A stretch of 64,000 bases of DNA from Adhaeribacter radiodurans. GTDB taxonomy: Bacteria > Bacteroidota > Bacteroidia > Cytophagales > Hymenobacteraceae. Within the stretch, counting starts at the first letter, position 1, and every line of letters begins with the position of its first letter. Both the position numbers and the translations under genes were made by a program. Below, piece after piece: positions 37,196-45,897 of this stretch. The stretch is from NCBI RefSeq assembly GCF_014075995.1, contig NZ_CP055153.1, forward strand, positions 3,534,001-3,598,000. Reading direction: 5' to 3'. The notes beneath the pieces are model-generated. The model saw only the letters and a program-made list of their open reading frames with translations. It did not search any database and was not told where the DNA came from.

Positions 37196-37660
37196 TTACA
37201 GGATAAAAGAGGAGTAACTGTGAGAGTAAGTTGTTCCTTTAAATAACCAGGAACAAGCCTCCTCCTCATTCATAAATAGATGAAAATTATCAGAGCGAGT
37301 GGCCGGTTGCTTCTCGGTGGATGAAGCAGAATTAGGTTTATGCTGCGTCATCAGAAAACAATCAGGGCTCATGATGATGGCGTACTTGATAAGTTTACCA
37401 CTTTTTAACAAGGGATGCATTTTCGTGGTTAGCCAACTTTGGTCGAAACCTGCTAGGTAAGTCATATGCTGGGCATCAGCTAACCAATATTTTATGTTAT
37501 ACTTTAACGCTAAATACACGCCCAGACGATAGGCATTTCTGAACTGCTCACTATTCGGATGTTGTTTCCAGAATAAATACAAGTAAGACAATTGGGGATT
37601 TAGCTTGATTTGAACTACTTCATTAGCTGTAAGCTCTTTAAAATTAAAATTATAAACCAT
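37196..37660 (-). CDS. small STAS/SEC14-like protein, paralogue of the 10.9-kb gene
   Basis: About 154 residues from the ATG at 37660 (MVYNFNFKELT); a longer frame to 37720 adds a basic tail with no family support. The pattern is two hydrophobic strands (LSYLYLFWKQH), a helix (RNAYRLGVYLAL), NIKYWLADAQHMTYLAG, LIKYAIIMSPDCF and an ending with EEEACSWLF. This resembles the protein at 10852-11259 in order and in its aromatic-rich strands. Function unknown. It is surrounded by IS and recombinase remnants and may be cargo. Confidence 0.6.
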   Translation of the reverse strand: MVYNFNFKELTANEVVQIKLNPQLSYLYLFWKQHPNSEQFRNAYRLGVYLALKYNIKYWLADAQHMTYLAGFDQSWLTTKMHPLLKSGKLIKYAIIMSPDCFLMTQHKPNSASSTEKQPATRSDNFHLFMNEEEACSWLFKGTTYSHSYSSFIL

Positions 37661-37876
37661 GCTGTTCTTACTCCAATTTAAATAGTCGATTGCTCTCCTT
37701 CTTCTTTGAACTGACTCCACAAAACGACAAAGCCAAGATCCTTCTAAACTTTTTCTATATTAATAATTTATAATGTAAAACAGCCTCTTTTTCTTTATTA
37801 ATTTTAAGATATTTTGAAGTGGGTTTAGCCTACAGGAGATTAGAATTAGGATAATGAGCAGCAAAAGTTATCTGGT

Positions 37877-38442
37877 TTAAAACTCAGTAGCATACTCCAA
37901 ATAGCGATAACAGGTAGCCCGGGAAATATACAGAATCTTAGCTATCTCCTCTGCTCTTTTGCCAGATTCTAGAAGAAGTTTCGCGGACTTGGCTTTTCCA
38001 TCGCTTCGGGCGTTAAACCCGTAGGCCTTCCTCCTGCTCTACCGCGAGCCTTAGCTGCGACCAAACTGGCTTTTGTTCTTTCCTTAATGATCTCCCGCTC
38101 AAACTCCGCCAAGGAGGCAAAGATGTTAAAGGTAAAGCGACCGGTGGAAGTAGTGGTGTTAATGCTATCTTGTAAACTCACGAAGTCTAATCCCCTTTTC
38201 TTGAATTCGGCTACCATGTCAATCAGATCGCGCAAGGATCTACCCAGCCGGTCCAACTTCCATACGACCACGGTATCGCCGGAGCAGAGTTACCCCAGCA
38301 ACATCTCCAGCGCCGGTTGTTCTTTGTTCTTACCCGACTTCTTTTCCTGAAATACGAGTTCACAACCTTGCTTAGACAAGGCATCTAATTGTAGCTCTAT
38401 TTTTTGATCCTGGGTGCTGACCCGGGCGTAGCCGATTTTCAT
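37877..38442 (-). pseudogene. serine recombinase (resolvase/invertase), broken by stop and frameshift
   Basis: From the ATG at 38442 the protein reads MKIGYARVSTQDQKIELQLD, with the catalytic Ser in RVST and the N-terminal resolvase fold. A TAA follows LEMLLG, then the frame continues GDTVVVWKLDRLGRSLRDL and SLAEFEREIIKERTKASL, the E-helix region. At EAMEK the frame slips by one base; the other frame then gives AKSAKLLLESGKRAEEIAKI and YISRATCYRYLEYATEF, the C-terminal helix-turn-helix. Two independent lesions show a true pseudogene. Pin/Tn3 resolvase type of about 185 residues. Confidence 0.85.
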
Positions 38443-38458
38443 ATTTGTCTCACGAAAG

Positions 38459-38499
38459 CCATCTCAAATATACAAAAATACTTTTGATTGGTGAGATGG
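38459..38499. promoter_or_regulatory. candidate recombination (res-like) site or operator next to recombinase
   Basis: An 8-base inverted repeat CCATCTCA (38459-38466) and TGAGATGG (38492-38499) flanks an AT-rich spacer just upstream of the recombinase start. Serine resolvases usually bind such sites beside their own gene. This is inference from position and symmetry. Confidence 0.4.
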
Positions 38500-38552
38500 T
38501 CATTTAATACAGTTTTTGGCCAAAAAAAGCCTCTTTTCGAAGGCTCTGATTT

Positions 38553-38585
38553 TGTCTCGTAAAACGGTCGTGGCTGTTGCACAAC
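38553..38585 (+). repeat. left inverted repeat of the IS1182-type element
   Basis: The inner 21 bases (38565-38585) match the right repeat perfectly when reverse-complemented. The outer 12 bases start TGTCTC and match with about three mismatches. Confidence 0.75.
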
Positions 38586-38636
38586 CTACTGTTTGAGCTT
38601 AATCGTTGAAAAAGATTAGGACTAATTTTTAAAATT

Positions 38637-40157
38637 ATGCAGGGCAAGAAGGTCGTGGAAGATGAGAAGGTGCTGCTCTTCTCGCTCTCGGCACACGTAC
38701 CGGAACACAACTTTTATCGCCAGTTGAAGCAGCAGCTTAATCTAGATTTTCTCTACGAGCTTACCCAACCTTACTACGGACGATGTGGTCAGCAGTCAAT
38801 TGATCCGGTTGTTTTCCTTAAACTCTGCTTGGTGGGCTACTTGGAGAACATCACTAGTGATAGGAAACTTATAGAACATTGTAGCCTTAGACTAGATCTG
38901 CTTTACTTTTTAGACTACCAGTTAGATGAGCCCTTACCCTGGCATTCCACGGTGAGTCGTACCCGCCAGCTTTACCCCGAGGCCTTGTTCGAATCGTTGT
39001 TTGATCAAGTTTTCCGTTTATGTGTCGAGAAAGGCATGGTTGCTGGTCATCAGCATGCTATCGATTCCGCACCTATTAAGGCGAATGCTTCCATGGACAG
39101 CTTGCTTTTAAAACAACCCACTGAAACGTTAGAAATGCACCTGGTAGTAAATGCCCCTACTACCAATGGACCAAGCCAAAATACCACCAGGAAGCCCGAG
39201 CAATTTGTTTCGGCACCCGAGCATCAGTTAAGAAAGTTAGAAAAGCACCAGGATCATCTAAGAGAAACTCCTAAAGGCTTAGGGGGCCATCACGAGAAAG
39301 CACGCCTGGTCAGTAATAAGACGCACTACAGCCCAGCGGATCCGGATGCCCGTATATCGGTCAAACCAGGCAAAGCCCGACAACTCAATTATCATTGTAG
39401 TCTGGCGGTGGATACGGCCACAGGCGTCATCAGTCACGTGCAAGCGGACTTTGCGGATGGCCGGGACAGCCAATATCTGCCCGCTATTACCTGTAGATTG
39501 CAACGACGGCTATTAGATAATGATCTGCATTTAGCAGAACTACTAGCCGATGGTGGTTATTCTAACGGAAGTAACTATGCCTTCTTAGAGCAAAGAAAGA
39601 TAACGGGCTGGATACCTGTATTTGGTCAGTACAAACCGGAGATAGCAGGTTTTCCCTACGACCAACAAGCAGACCATTTCACCTGTCTGGCCGGGAAGGT
39701 ACTCGCCTTTAAGACCTATGACACCAATGCGGAGGGAGGGTTACTAAAAATCTACCGGGCTACTTACCAGGACTGTAAACAGTGTTCTTTAAAACCAACG
39801 TGTGTTCCCAAAAGCCAATGTCGGCAAATCACGCGAACCGCTTACGATCCGGAGTATCGGCGGGCTCTGGCCAGGCAACAAAGTAGAAAAGGCAAACGCA
39901 TGAAGCGGCTCCGACACAGCACGGTAGAGCCGGTTTTTGGCAGTTTGATTCAGCACTATGGGCTCCGGAAAATAGGGGTGCGCGGGAAAGCTGGGGCTCA
40001 CAAAGTGATGCTGCTGGCTGCTTGTGCTTTTAACTTAAAAAAATATCTGAAGTTTAAGCCGGTGAAAGTGGTAAGCCAAGCCATTGCGCTCCAAAAAGAG
40101 CAAGAATCTGCTTTTATCCGCTATTCTTTTGCTCTTACTAAGCAGTTTTCAACTTAG
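38637..40157 (+). CDS. IS1182-family DDE transposase
   Basis: A 506-residue transposase. An N-terminal DUF772-type domain (LTQPYYGRCGQQSIDPVVFL, LRLDLLYFLDYQLDEPLPWH) precedes the catalytic core with Asp in HAIDSAPIKANASMDS and Asp in AELLADGGYSN. A Cys-rich insert follows (CKQCSLKPTCVPKSQC), and the final Glu lies in STVEPVFGSLIQHYGLRKIG. All three acidic residues are present and the frame is intact, so it may be active. It is the only gene of the element. Confidence 0.93.
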   Translation: MQGKKVVEDEKVLLFSLSAHVPEHNFYRQLKQQLNLDFLYELTQPYYGRCGQQSIDPVVFLKLCLVGYLENITSDRKLIEHCSLRLDLLYFLDYQLDEPLPWHSTVSRTRQLYPEALFESLFDQVFRLCVEKGMVAGHQHAIDSAPIKANASMDSLLLKQPTETLEMHLVVNAPTTNGPSQNTTRKPEQFVSAPEHQLRKLEKHQDHLRETPKGLGGHHEKARLVSNKTHYSPADPDARISVKPGKARQLNYHCSLAVDTATGVISHVQADFADGRDSQYLPAITCRLQRRLLDNDLHLAELLADGGYSNGSNYAFLEQRKITGWIPVFGQYKPEIAGFPYDQQADHFTCLAGKVLAFKTYDTNAEGGLLKIYRATYQDCKQCSLKPTCVPKSQCRQITRTAYDPEYRRALARQQSRKGKRMKRLRHSTVEPVFGSLIQHYGLRKIGVRGKAGAHKVMLLAACAFNLKKYLKFKPVKVVSQAIALQKEQESAFIRYSFALTKQFST

Positions 40158-40216
40158 AGAGCACTATAAGGGCGAAAATAAGTTCGAACAAGGAAATCGG
40201 CACAGCTGAAAAGGTA

Positions 40217-40249
40217 GTTGTGCAACAGCCACGACCGTTTCTTGAGACA
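40217..40249 (-). repeat. right inverted repeat of the IS1182-type element
   Basis: Reverse complement of the left repeat: 21 bases perfect (40217-40237), then an imperfect extension to GAGACA at 40244-40249. Confidence 0.75.
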
Positions 40250-40399
40250 TCTGGTCAACGTATTTCCGGATTAGACAACCTTTCACAAGCCCAAGTTATA
40301 GATAGGTCCAATCTTCCTCAGCACCATTCATACATGGTGAGGATTTTATAAAATAAGTCAATTCTGCTCCAGTCAAAACACCAATTTGGATGGCCTTTT

Positions 40400-40430
40400 A
40401 AACAAAGCAATATCGGACTTCTAAACAAAG
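40400..40430 (+). promoter_or_regulatory. candidate AraC-type operator (direct repeat AAACAAAG)
   Basis: AAACAAAG occurs at 40400-40407 and 40423-40430, 23 bp apart (about two helical turns), just upstream of a -7 box that lacks a -33 element. AraC-family activators often bind such direct repeats, and an AraC-type regulator is coded in the same cluster at 43620. Inference. Confidence 0.35.
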
Positions 40431-40450
40431 TCAATTGCTTTGATGGTCAA

Positions 40451-40458
40451 TACCTTTG
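40451..40458 (+). promoter_or_regulatory. -7 box TACCTTTG for the SDR cluster
   Basis: Perfect TAnnTTTG, 26 bases before the ATG at 40485. An ATG at 40440 is upstream of this box, so it cannot be the start of a transcript from this promoter. Confidence 0.5.
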
Positions 40459-40484
40459 TTTCAACAAAAATAAAAAGACCAATT

Positions 40485-41492
40485 ATGAAAGCTTTATTAG
40501 AAATCAACAACTACCAAGGACAACTGCAAAAACCAATTAACTCGGGATTTAACGCCTCCTCCACAGCTAGTGATGTAATCAAAAGCATTGATCTCACTGG
40601 CAAAATCGCCATTGTAACCGGGGGGAATGCCGGCATTGGCCTGGAAACTACCAAAGTACTGGCTGCTGCCGGAGCCACCGTCATTGTACCGGCACGTGAT
40701 ACCGAAAAAGCAAAGAAAAATCTGGAGGGCATTGCTAATGTAGAATTAGCAGCAATGGATCTAAGCGACTTGGCCTCCATTGATGCGTTTGCAGAAGAGT
40801 TTCTGGCCTCAGGCAGACCACTTCATTTGCTCATTAACAATGCCGGGATTATGTGGGTGCCGTTGCGCCGGAATAATCGGGGTATTGAATCTCAATTGGC
40901 CACTAACTACCTGGGGCAATTTCAACTGGTTGCCCGGTTGTGGCCCGCCCTTAAACAAGCTAATGGGGCGCGAGTAGTTAATGTATCTTCTCAGGGACAT
41001 CAGTTTGCCGATTTCAATTTTGAGGATCCTAATTTTCTTCACCGGGAGTACGAAACATTACAAGCCTACGGGCAATCAAAAACCGCCAATAATTTATTCG
41101 CGCTGGAGCTGGATAACCGAAGCAAAGCATACCATGTAAGAGCTTATTCGTTGCACCCGGGTTCTATTCATGGAACCGAGCTGGGTCGGGAAGCACCCTT
41201 GGAGCTGTTTCAGCAAATGGGCTTCTGCGATGCCGAAGGCAATATTTTACTAGAAGTGGTAGCCTCCCTAAAAACCATTCCCCAAGGTGCTGCCACTACG
41301 GTTTGGTGTGCTACCAATCCTTTGCTAAACAACATTGGAGGCATTTACTGTGAAGATGTGGAGGTGGCACTGTTGGCTACTGGAGTACCCGGAACAAGCG
41401 GTGTACAGCCTTATTCCTTGGATGAAGCTAATGCGAAACGATTGTGGACATTAAGCGAAGAAATGACCGGCATAACATTCCAGGTTGATTGA
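40485..41492 (+). CDS. SDR family NAD(P)-dependent oxidoreductase
   Basis: About 335 residues of the classical short-chain dehydrogenase family (WWOX/retinol-dehydrogenase-like group). The NAD(P)-binding motif is IAIVTGGNAGIGLETTKVLA, the structural motif is LLINNAGIMW, the catalytic Ser lies in VVNVSSQGH and the Tyr-Lys pair is Y-G-Q-S-K. The start at 40485 (MKALLEINNYQGQ) is preferred because a -7 box lies between it and the upstream ATG. It is the first gene of a cluster with a second SDR, a phosphoesterase and an AraC regulator. Substrate unknown. Confidence 0.87.
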   Translation: MKALLEINNYQGQLQKPINSGFNASSTASDVIKSIDLTGKIAIVTGGNAGIGLETTKVLAAAGATVIVPARDTEKAKKNLEGIANVELAAMDLSDLASIDAFAEEFLASGRPLHLLINNAGIMWVPLRRNNRGIESQLATNYLGQFQLVARLWPALKQANGARVVNVSSQGHQFADFNFEDPNFLHREYETLQAYGQSKTANNLFALELDNRSKAYHVRAYSLHPGSIHGTELGREAPLELFQQMGFCDAEGNILLEVVASLKTIPQGAATTVWCATNPLLNNIGGIYCEDVEVALLATGVPGTSGVQPYSLDEANAKRLWTLSEEMTGITFQVD

Positions 41493-41544
41493 TGTTCGCT
41501 TTAAGCAAGACTGAATTAATCAATCACCTTTAATTTTAAGCAAA

Positions 41545-42273
41545 GTGACAGATTTTAAAAATAAAGTTGCCGTAATCACCGGTGGTAATAGCGGCATCGG
41601 ATATGCCACCGCCAACCAGCTTATTAAACAAGGGGCTCAAGTAATTATTACCGGCCGAAGAAAAGATGCTATTCAAAAAGCTGCTCTTGAATTAAATGCC
41701 ATTGGGTTTATAGCCGATCAATCGAATGTGAAAGATATTGTCCAACTAGCATCCGAAATCGCCAAACAGTATAGAAAAATTGACTTGTTGCTGATAAATG
41801 CGGGTATAACAAAATTCTCGCCCATTGAATTTGCCGAAGAAACTATGTTTGACGAGGTAATGAATGTAAATTTCAAGGGCGCCTATTTTACCTTGAGCAA
41901 GTTTATTCCTTTATTAAATGAAAATGCCTCCGTGGTATTGCTATCCTCCACATCTGCCTCTATTTCTCCGCCTAATGCCTCCGAATATGCCGCTAGTAAA
42001 GCAGCTTTAAATGCTGTTATGAAAATAGCGGCGGTGGAACTGGCTTCCCAAAAAGTAAGAGTAAACGCGGTTAGTCCCGGGCCAGTAGCAACGGAGATAA
42101 TGGAAAAGATTGGCCTGAAGCAAGACCTGGAGGAGCAGCTATTGAGCACTATTCCCTTATCCCGAATGGGCAAACCGGAGGAAGTAGCTAAACTAATAAC
42201 CTTCCTGCTAAGCGAAGACGCCTCCTTTATCACGGGAGCAGAATATCTAGTAGACGGTGGTCAATCTGTATAA
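41545..42273 (+). CDS. SDR family oxidoreductase (glucose/3-oxoacyl-type)
   Basis: A 242-residue classical SDR: VAVITGGNSGIGYATANQL, the NAG motif in LLINAGITK, catalytic Ser in VVLLSSTSA, YAASKAALNAV with Tyr and Lys, and a C-terminal end in FITGAEYLVDGGQSV. It uses a GTG start (41545), 52 bases after the first SDR, and is followed after 9 bases by the phosphoesterase gene, so the three probably form an operon. Family certain, substrate unknown. Confidence 0.87.
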   Translation: MTDFKNKVAVITGGNSGIGYATANQLIKQGAQVIITGRRKDAIQKAALELNAIGFIADQSNVKDIVQLASEIAKQYRKIDLLLINAGITKFSPIEFAEETMFDEVMNVNFKGAYFTLSKFIPLLNENASVVLLSSTSASISPPNASEYAASKAALNAVMKIAAVELASQKVRVNAVSPGPVATEIMEKIGLKQDLEEQLLSTIPLSRMGKPEEVAKLITFLLSEDASFITGAEYLVDGGQSV

Positions 42274-42282
42274 ACTTAACAG

Positions 42283-43572
42283 ATGACTGCCAGTAAATTT
42301 ATCGTAATCCCAATCCTTACCTGCATGTTACTGCTCCTGGATTGGTATATATGGCAGGCGGCGAAATCCGCCTTCTTTACAAATAGCAAACCCACCCGAG
42401 CTATTGTTTTTTATATTTATTGGGTTATTTCAGCAATGTTATTGATTGGGTTATGGGTATACAATTTTGTTGATCCAGAGGTGCTGGGTCGGGGTGTCCG
42501 GACCATGATCCTGTCAGGCTTGTTTATCATCTATTGTTCGAAATTGTTCTCGATGGTATTTATACTTATTGATGATATGTTCCGGTTTTTAAAATGGGCA
42601 AAAGAAAAAGTATTTTTAGGCAAAAAGTTAAGGAAGCAGGCATTTTGTGGTACAGAAGCAGCAATGAATGATGGCAATATTACCCGTTCTGAATTCTTAA
42701 TAAAAACGGCTTTGCTGGCGACCTCTATTCCGGCAGTAACCCTAACCTGGGGTATTATTTCGGGGGCGCACGATTATCGCAAGCAGCATGTCCGGTTGGT
42801 AATCAAGAATCTTCCGAAAGCTTTTGAGGGGATGACTATAGCCCAAATCTCTGACATACATGCTGGTTCTTTTTTTAATAAGGTCGCGGTAAAAGGTGGC
42901 GTAGAAATGTTAATCAGAGAAAAAGTGGATATGGTATTTTTTACTGGTGACTTAGTGAATGATCGGGCACAAGAGGTAAACGATTATATACACATCTTTA
43001 ATAAAATAAAAGCCCCACTTGGTGTATTCAGTACCTTAGGCAATCATGATTATGGAGCTTATAAGGGGTAGCCAAGCTTGCAGGCTAAAAACCAAAATGT
43101 AAAGGATGTAAAACGAGCACATAAAATTCTGGGCTACGACTTATTGGTAGACGATAATCGGATAGTAATACTGGGAGATGAAAAACTGGCCATTATCGGT
43201 GTTCAAAATATTTCAGCTACTGAATCCATTTTTCCAAATAACAACAACTTAACTAAAGCCATCAAAGGCACCGATGAAGCAACGGTAAAATTACTCCTTA
43301 GTCACGATCCCACGCATTGGGATATGGAAGTAAACAGTAAATTTCCGGATATTGATGTTATGTTCAGTGGTCACACCCACGGTTTGCAGTTGGGTATCGA
43401 AATTAGCGATAAAACCTATTCTCCGGCACAATGGTCCTATAAACAATGGGCTGGTCTGTATCAAAAAAGAGAACAGCAATTGTATGTAAATCGTGGTTTC
43501 GGGTACCTTGGTTATCCAGGACGGGTAGGGATGCCGCCCGAAATAACCATTTTTAAATTAGCAAGAACATAA
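42283..43572 (+). pseudogene. membrane metallophosphoesterase interrupted by one in-frame TAG
   Basis: One frame of about 430 codons with a single TAG at 43069-43071. N-terminal membrane helices (about residues 5-100) precede a calcineurin-like phosphoesterase of the YkuE/YaeI type. It has IAQISDIHAGSFF, DMVFFTGDLVNDR and FSTLGNHDYGAY before the stop, and VKLLLSHDPTHWD and FSGHTHGLQLGIE after it. All metal-binding motifs (D-x-H, GD, GNHD, H, GHTH) are split over the two parts. The stop sits where the family usually has Trp (Y-x-x-W-P-S), so TGG to TAG is the simplest change. Inactive unless read through. Confidence 0.87.
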
Positions 43573-43619
43573 CTTAGTTCTTATACCTATTTAGTAATTT
43601 AACTCATAGCTATTAAGCC

Positions 43620-44453
43620 ATGGAGCATATATCCAAATACCTGACACCCGAAATAAAACTTTCCTGTTACGAAGATAAATTTTTTAAATCAGAGATTGTC
43701 TTCGATCAACACATGCTCATCTGGTTCATCTCCGGGGAAACCAAGATTGTGCAGGCCGAAGCTACCCATCATTTTAAAACCGGCGATATATTTTTGATTC
43801 CTAGAAATAAGCCGGCCACCATCATTAATTATCCTAAAGATGGTTTGCCGCATAAAACTGTGGTAATGCTTTTAACCACAAAAATCCTAAGAAGTTTTTA
43901 TAACCGTTTGGAGGTAAAAACAGAAATAATACCGGTTCCAAGAATTCGCAGCTTCCACCATCATCCCTTACTGGAAAGTTGCCTGGCTTCCTTAATCCCC
44001 TACTTCGATTTGAAAGATCCGTTCCCGGATAACTTAGCTTTTTTAAAAATTACGGAAGCAATTAGCATTTTACGATCCATTGACCCTAAAATTGACAGCA
44101 TGCTAGCCAACTTTGATGATCCGCATAAAGTGGATCTAATCAGCTTTATGGAAAAGAACTACATGTTTAACATGCCCACCGAAAAATTTGGCTATTTGAC
44201 TGGCCGAAGCCTCACCACTTTTAAAAGGGACTTTAAAAAAGCATTTAATACCACGCCGCAAAAATGGCTTACTCAAAATCGGTTGGAGTTAGCGCATTAC
44301 CAACTTGCCGAGAGAAATAAGAAACCCGTTGACGTTTGTTATGAAACAGGTTTTGAAAACTTGTCGCACTTTTCTTTTGCCTTTAAAAAACAGTTTGGTT
44401 ACCCGCCCACCGACTTGCTGGAACAAAAAGCCAACAGTCAATATCTTACCTAG
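43620..44453 (+). CDS. AraC family transcriptional regulator
   Basis: A 277-residue regulator. The N-terminal cupin-like sensor domain (about residues 1-150, with IWFISGETKIVQAEATHHF and GDIFLIPRN) is followed by two HTH motifs in the last 100 residues (FGYLTGRSLTTFKRDFKKAF, PVDVCYETGFENLSHFSFAF, then FGYPPTDL). Complete. It lies 47 bases after the phosphoesterase gene on the same strand. A candidate direct-repeat site is present before the first SDR gene, suggesting it may control that cluster. Confidence 0.9.
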   Translation: MEHISKYLTPEIKLSCYEDKFFKSEIVFDQHMLIWFISGETKIVQAEATHHFKTGDIFLIPRNKPATIINYPKDGLPHKTVVMLLTTKILRSFYNRLEVKTEIIPVPRIRSFHHHPLLESCLASLIPYFDLKDPFPDNLAFLKITEAISILRSIDPKIDSMLANFDDPHKVDLISFMEKNYMFNMPTEKFGYLTGRSLTTFKRDFKKAFNTTPQKWLTQNRLELAHYQLAERNKKPVDVCYETGFENLSHFSFAFKKQFGYPPTDLLEQKANSQYLT

Positions 44454-44549
44454 GAAAATGGCTAATAGATAATGAATAGAATAAAAGCATAAATAGCAAC
44501 TGGCCATTTAGTACCAAGCATCTTGATTTTATAAACTACCATAAAAAGA

Positions 44550-45680
44550 ATGGCAAAGGAATTTGAGTACACCACCTGGGCGAACCGCTATACAGCCCGG
44601 TTTCCCGTGCTTACGTATGTAGGTACGCAAGCAAACTTTTGGATAATCGTTAACCTGCTGTTGGTAGCCATTATGCACCTGCAGACCAGGATAATGCATC
44701 AGGCTTATAATTTACCTGCAACAGGAAAATTAAGCCCTATGCTATTATTAGCCGTTGCATCCGGAGTTTTGTATGGCGTAAGCCTTGGGTTAATAGGGTA
44801 TTACTTGGATAGGAGATTTTTAAAAAAAATGTCTCTTGGAAAAATTATTCTATTCAAAGCACTTGGCTCCCTGGCGCTTCTTACGCTGCTTTTATGGCTC
44901 TTACGTTTTGTCTTTTTCAACTTCTTTGTTTTGCCATCTCCATATCTGACAAGCATTATTTTAAATTCAGCGTCGTGGAATTACCTTTTCTATCTTCTGC
45001 TGATTTACTATTCTTTTATGACGCTGGTGATCAGTTTCATTAACCAGGTAAATAAAAAGTATGGTCCCGGTGTTCTGGTGCCTTTGCTATTAGGTAGGTA
45101 CCGGTACCCCCGGGAAGAAAAAAGAATTTTTATGTTCATGGATTTAAAATCATCCACTACCATCGCCGAGAACTTAGGACATTTAAAGTACAGTTCCTTC
45201 ATCAGAGATTGTTTTGCGGATATAAATGAAGTACTATTCCCCTTCCGGGCCCAAGTTTATCAATACGTGGGTGATGAAATTGTGGTCACCTGGCCAGAAA
45301 CGGAAGGTCTAAGCAATCAATATTGTATCCGGTTTTACTTTGCCTGTAAAAAACAATTTCAGGATAGAGCCGGCTTTTATCTAACAAACTATGGCTTACT
45401 ACCCGAATTTAAAGCCGGTGTTCATTCAGGGAAAGTAACGGCCGTAGAAATAGGTGAAATCAAAAAAGATATTGCTTATCATGGGGATACTTTAAATACT
45501 GCGGCCAGAATCCAGAGCCTTTGCAACGAATACCAGAAAAGCTTTCTTGTTTCTGAATCTTTATTAAACAAGTTGGGATTAGATCAGGGAATAAAGACTG
45601 AAGCTCTGGGTATGATTCTGCTCCGAGGAAAAACAGAGAAGGTGGGGATACTAAGTGTAGGTTGGATTGAGGAAAAATGA
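44550..45680 (+). CDS. membrane adenylate/guanylate cyclase (class III)
   Basis: A 376-residue protein. The N-terminal half has about four membrane helices (residues 25-170). The C-terminal class III cyclase domain (about 185-370) has the metal-binding Asp in FMFMDLKSSTTIAENLG, the second metal Asp in YQYVGDEIVVTW, and the transition-state region DTLNTAARIQSLCNEY with Asn and Arg. Catalytic residues appear intact. In Bacteroidota these proteins are common and often orphan; cAMP as product is the default expectation. Confidence 0.88.
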   Translation: MAKEFEYTTWANRYTARFPVLTYVGTQANFWIIVNLLLVAIMHLQTRIMHQAYNLPATGKLSPMLLLAVASGVLYGVSLGLIGYYLDRRFLKKMSLGKIILFKALGSLALLTLLLWLLRFVFFNFFVLPSPYLTSIILNSASWNYLFYLLLIYYSFMTLVISFINQVNKKYGPGVLVPLLLGRYRYPREEKRIFMFMDLKSSTTIAENLGHLKYSSFIRDCFADINEVLFPFRAQVYQYVGDEIVVTWPETEGLSNQYCIRFYFACKKQFQDRAGFYLTNYGLLPEFKAGVHSGKVTAVEIGEIKKDIAYHGDTLNTAARIQSLCNEYQKSFLVSESLLNKLGLDQGIKTEALGMILLRGKTEKVGILSVGWIEEK

Positions 45681-45897
45681 GCAAGACGCCCCCTTTGTTG
45701 GAGTATGTTATTTTAAACCAAAATGTCAGAAAAATATATTCTTGCATATTAAACATTCCCCTCTTTCGCCTCCCCTACTCAGCTATGTAAGTCTTATAAG
45801 TAGAATTATGTAAACCTAACTCTTAACTTTTGTTTGTTGCTGATTTATCAGCAGTATCTGGCTGAATAGAACTGTATCTTTCCGCCTTTCCCTGCTC

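Larger units (their letters stand above)
38553..40249 (+). mobile_element. IS1182-family insertion sequence, apparently intact
   Basis: A single transposase gene is flanked by inverted repeats. A 21-base perfect pair (38565-38585 and 40217-40237) extends outward as TGTCTCnnnAAA with a few mismatches to 38553 and 40249, giving a 1697-bp element. No target duplication is evident at the flanks. It inserted beside the older, decayed recombinase and looks like the most recent arrival in this patch. Confidence 0.82.

Noticed and set aside
38549-40253. Target-site duplication at the IS1182-type element
   Set aside because: The bases flanking the two ends (ATTT and TCTG) do not match directly, so no duplication can be claimed.
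14839-43572. General stop-codon reassignment explaining the in-frame TAA and TAG
   Set aside because: Many clearly intact genes in the window end properly at TAA, TAG or TGA, so reassignment of these codons is not tenable; local readthrough remains only a weak option.
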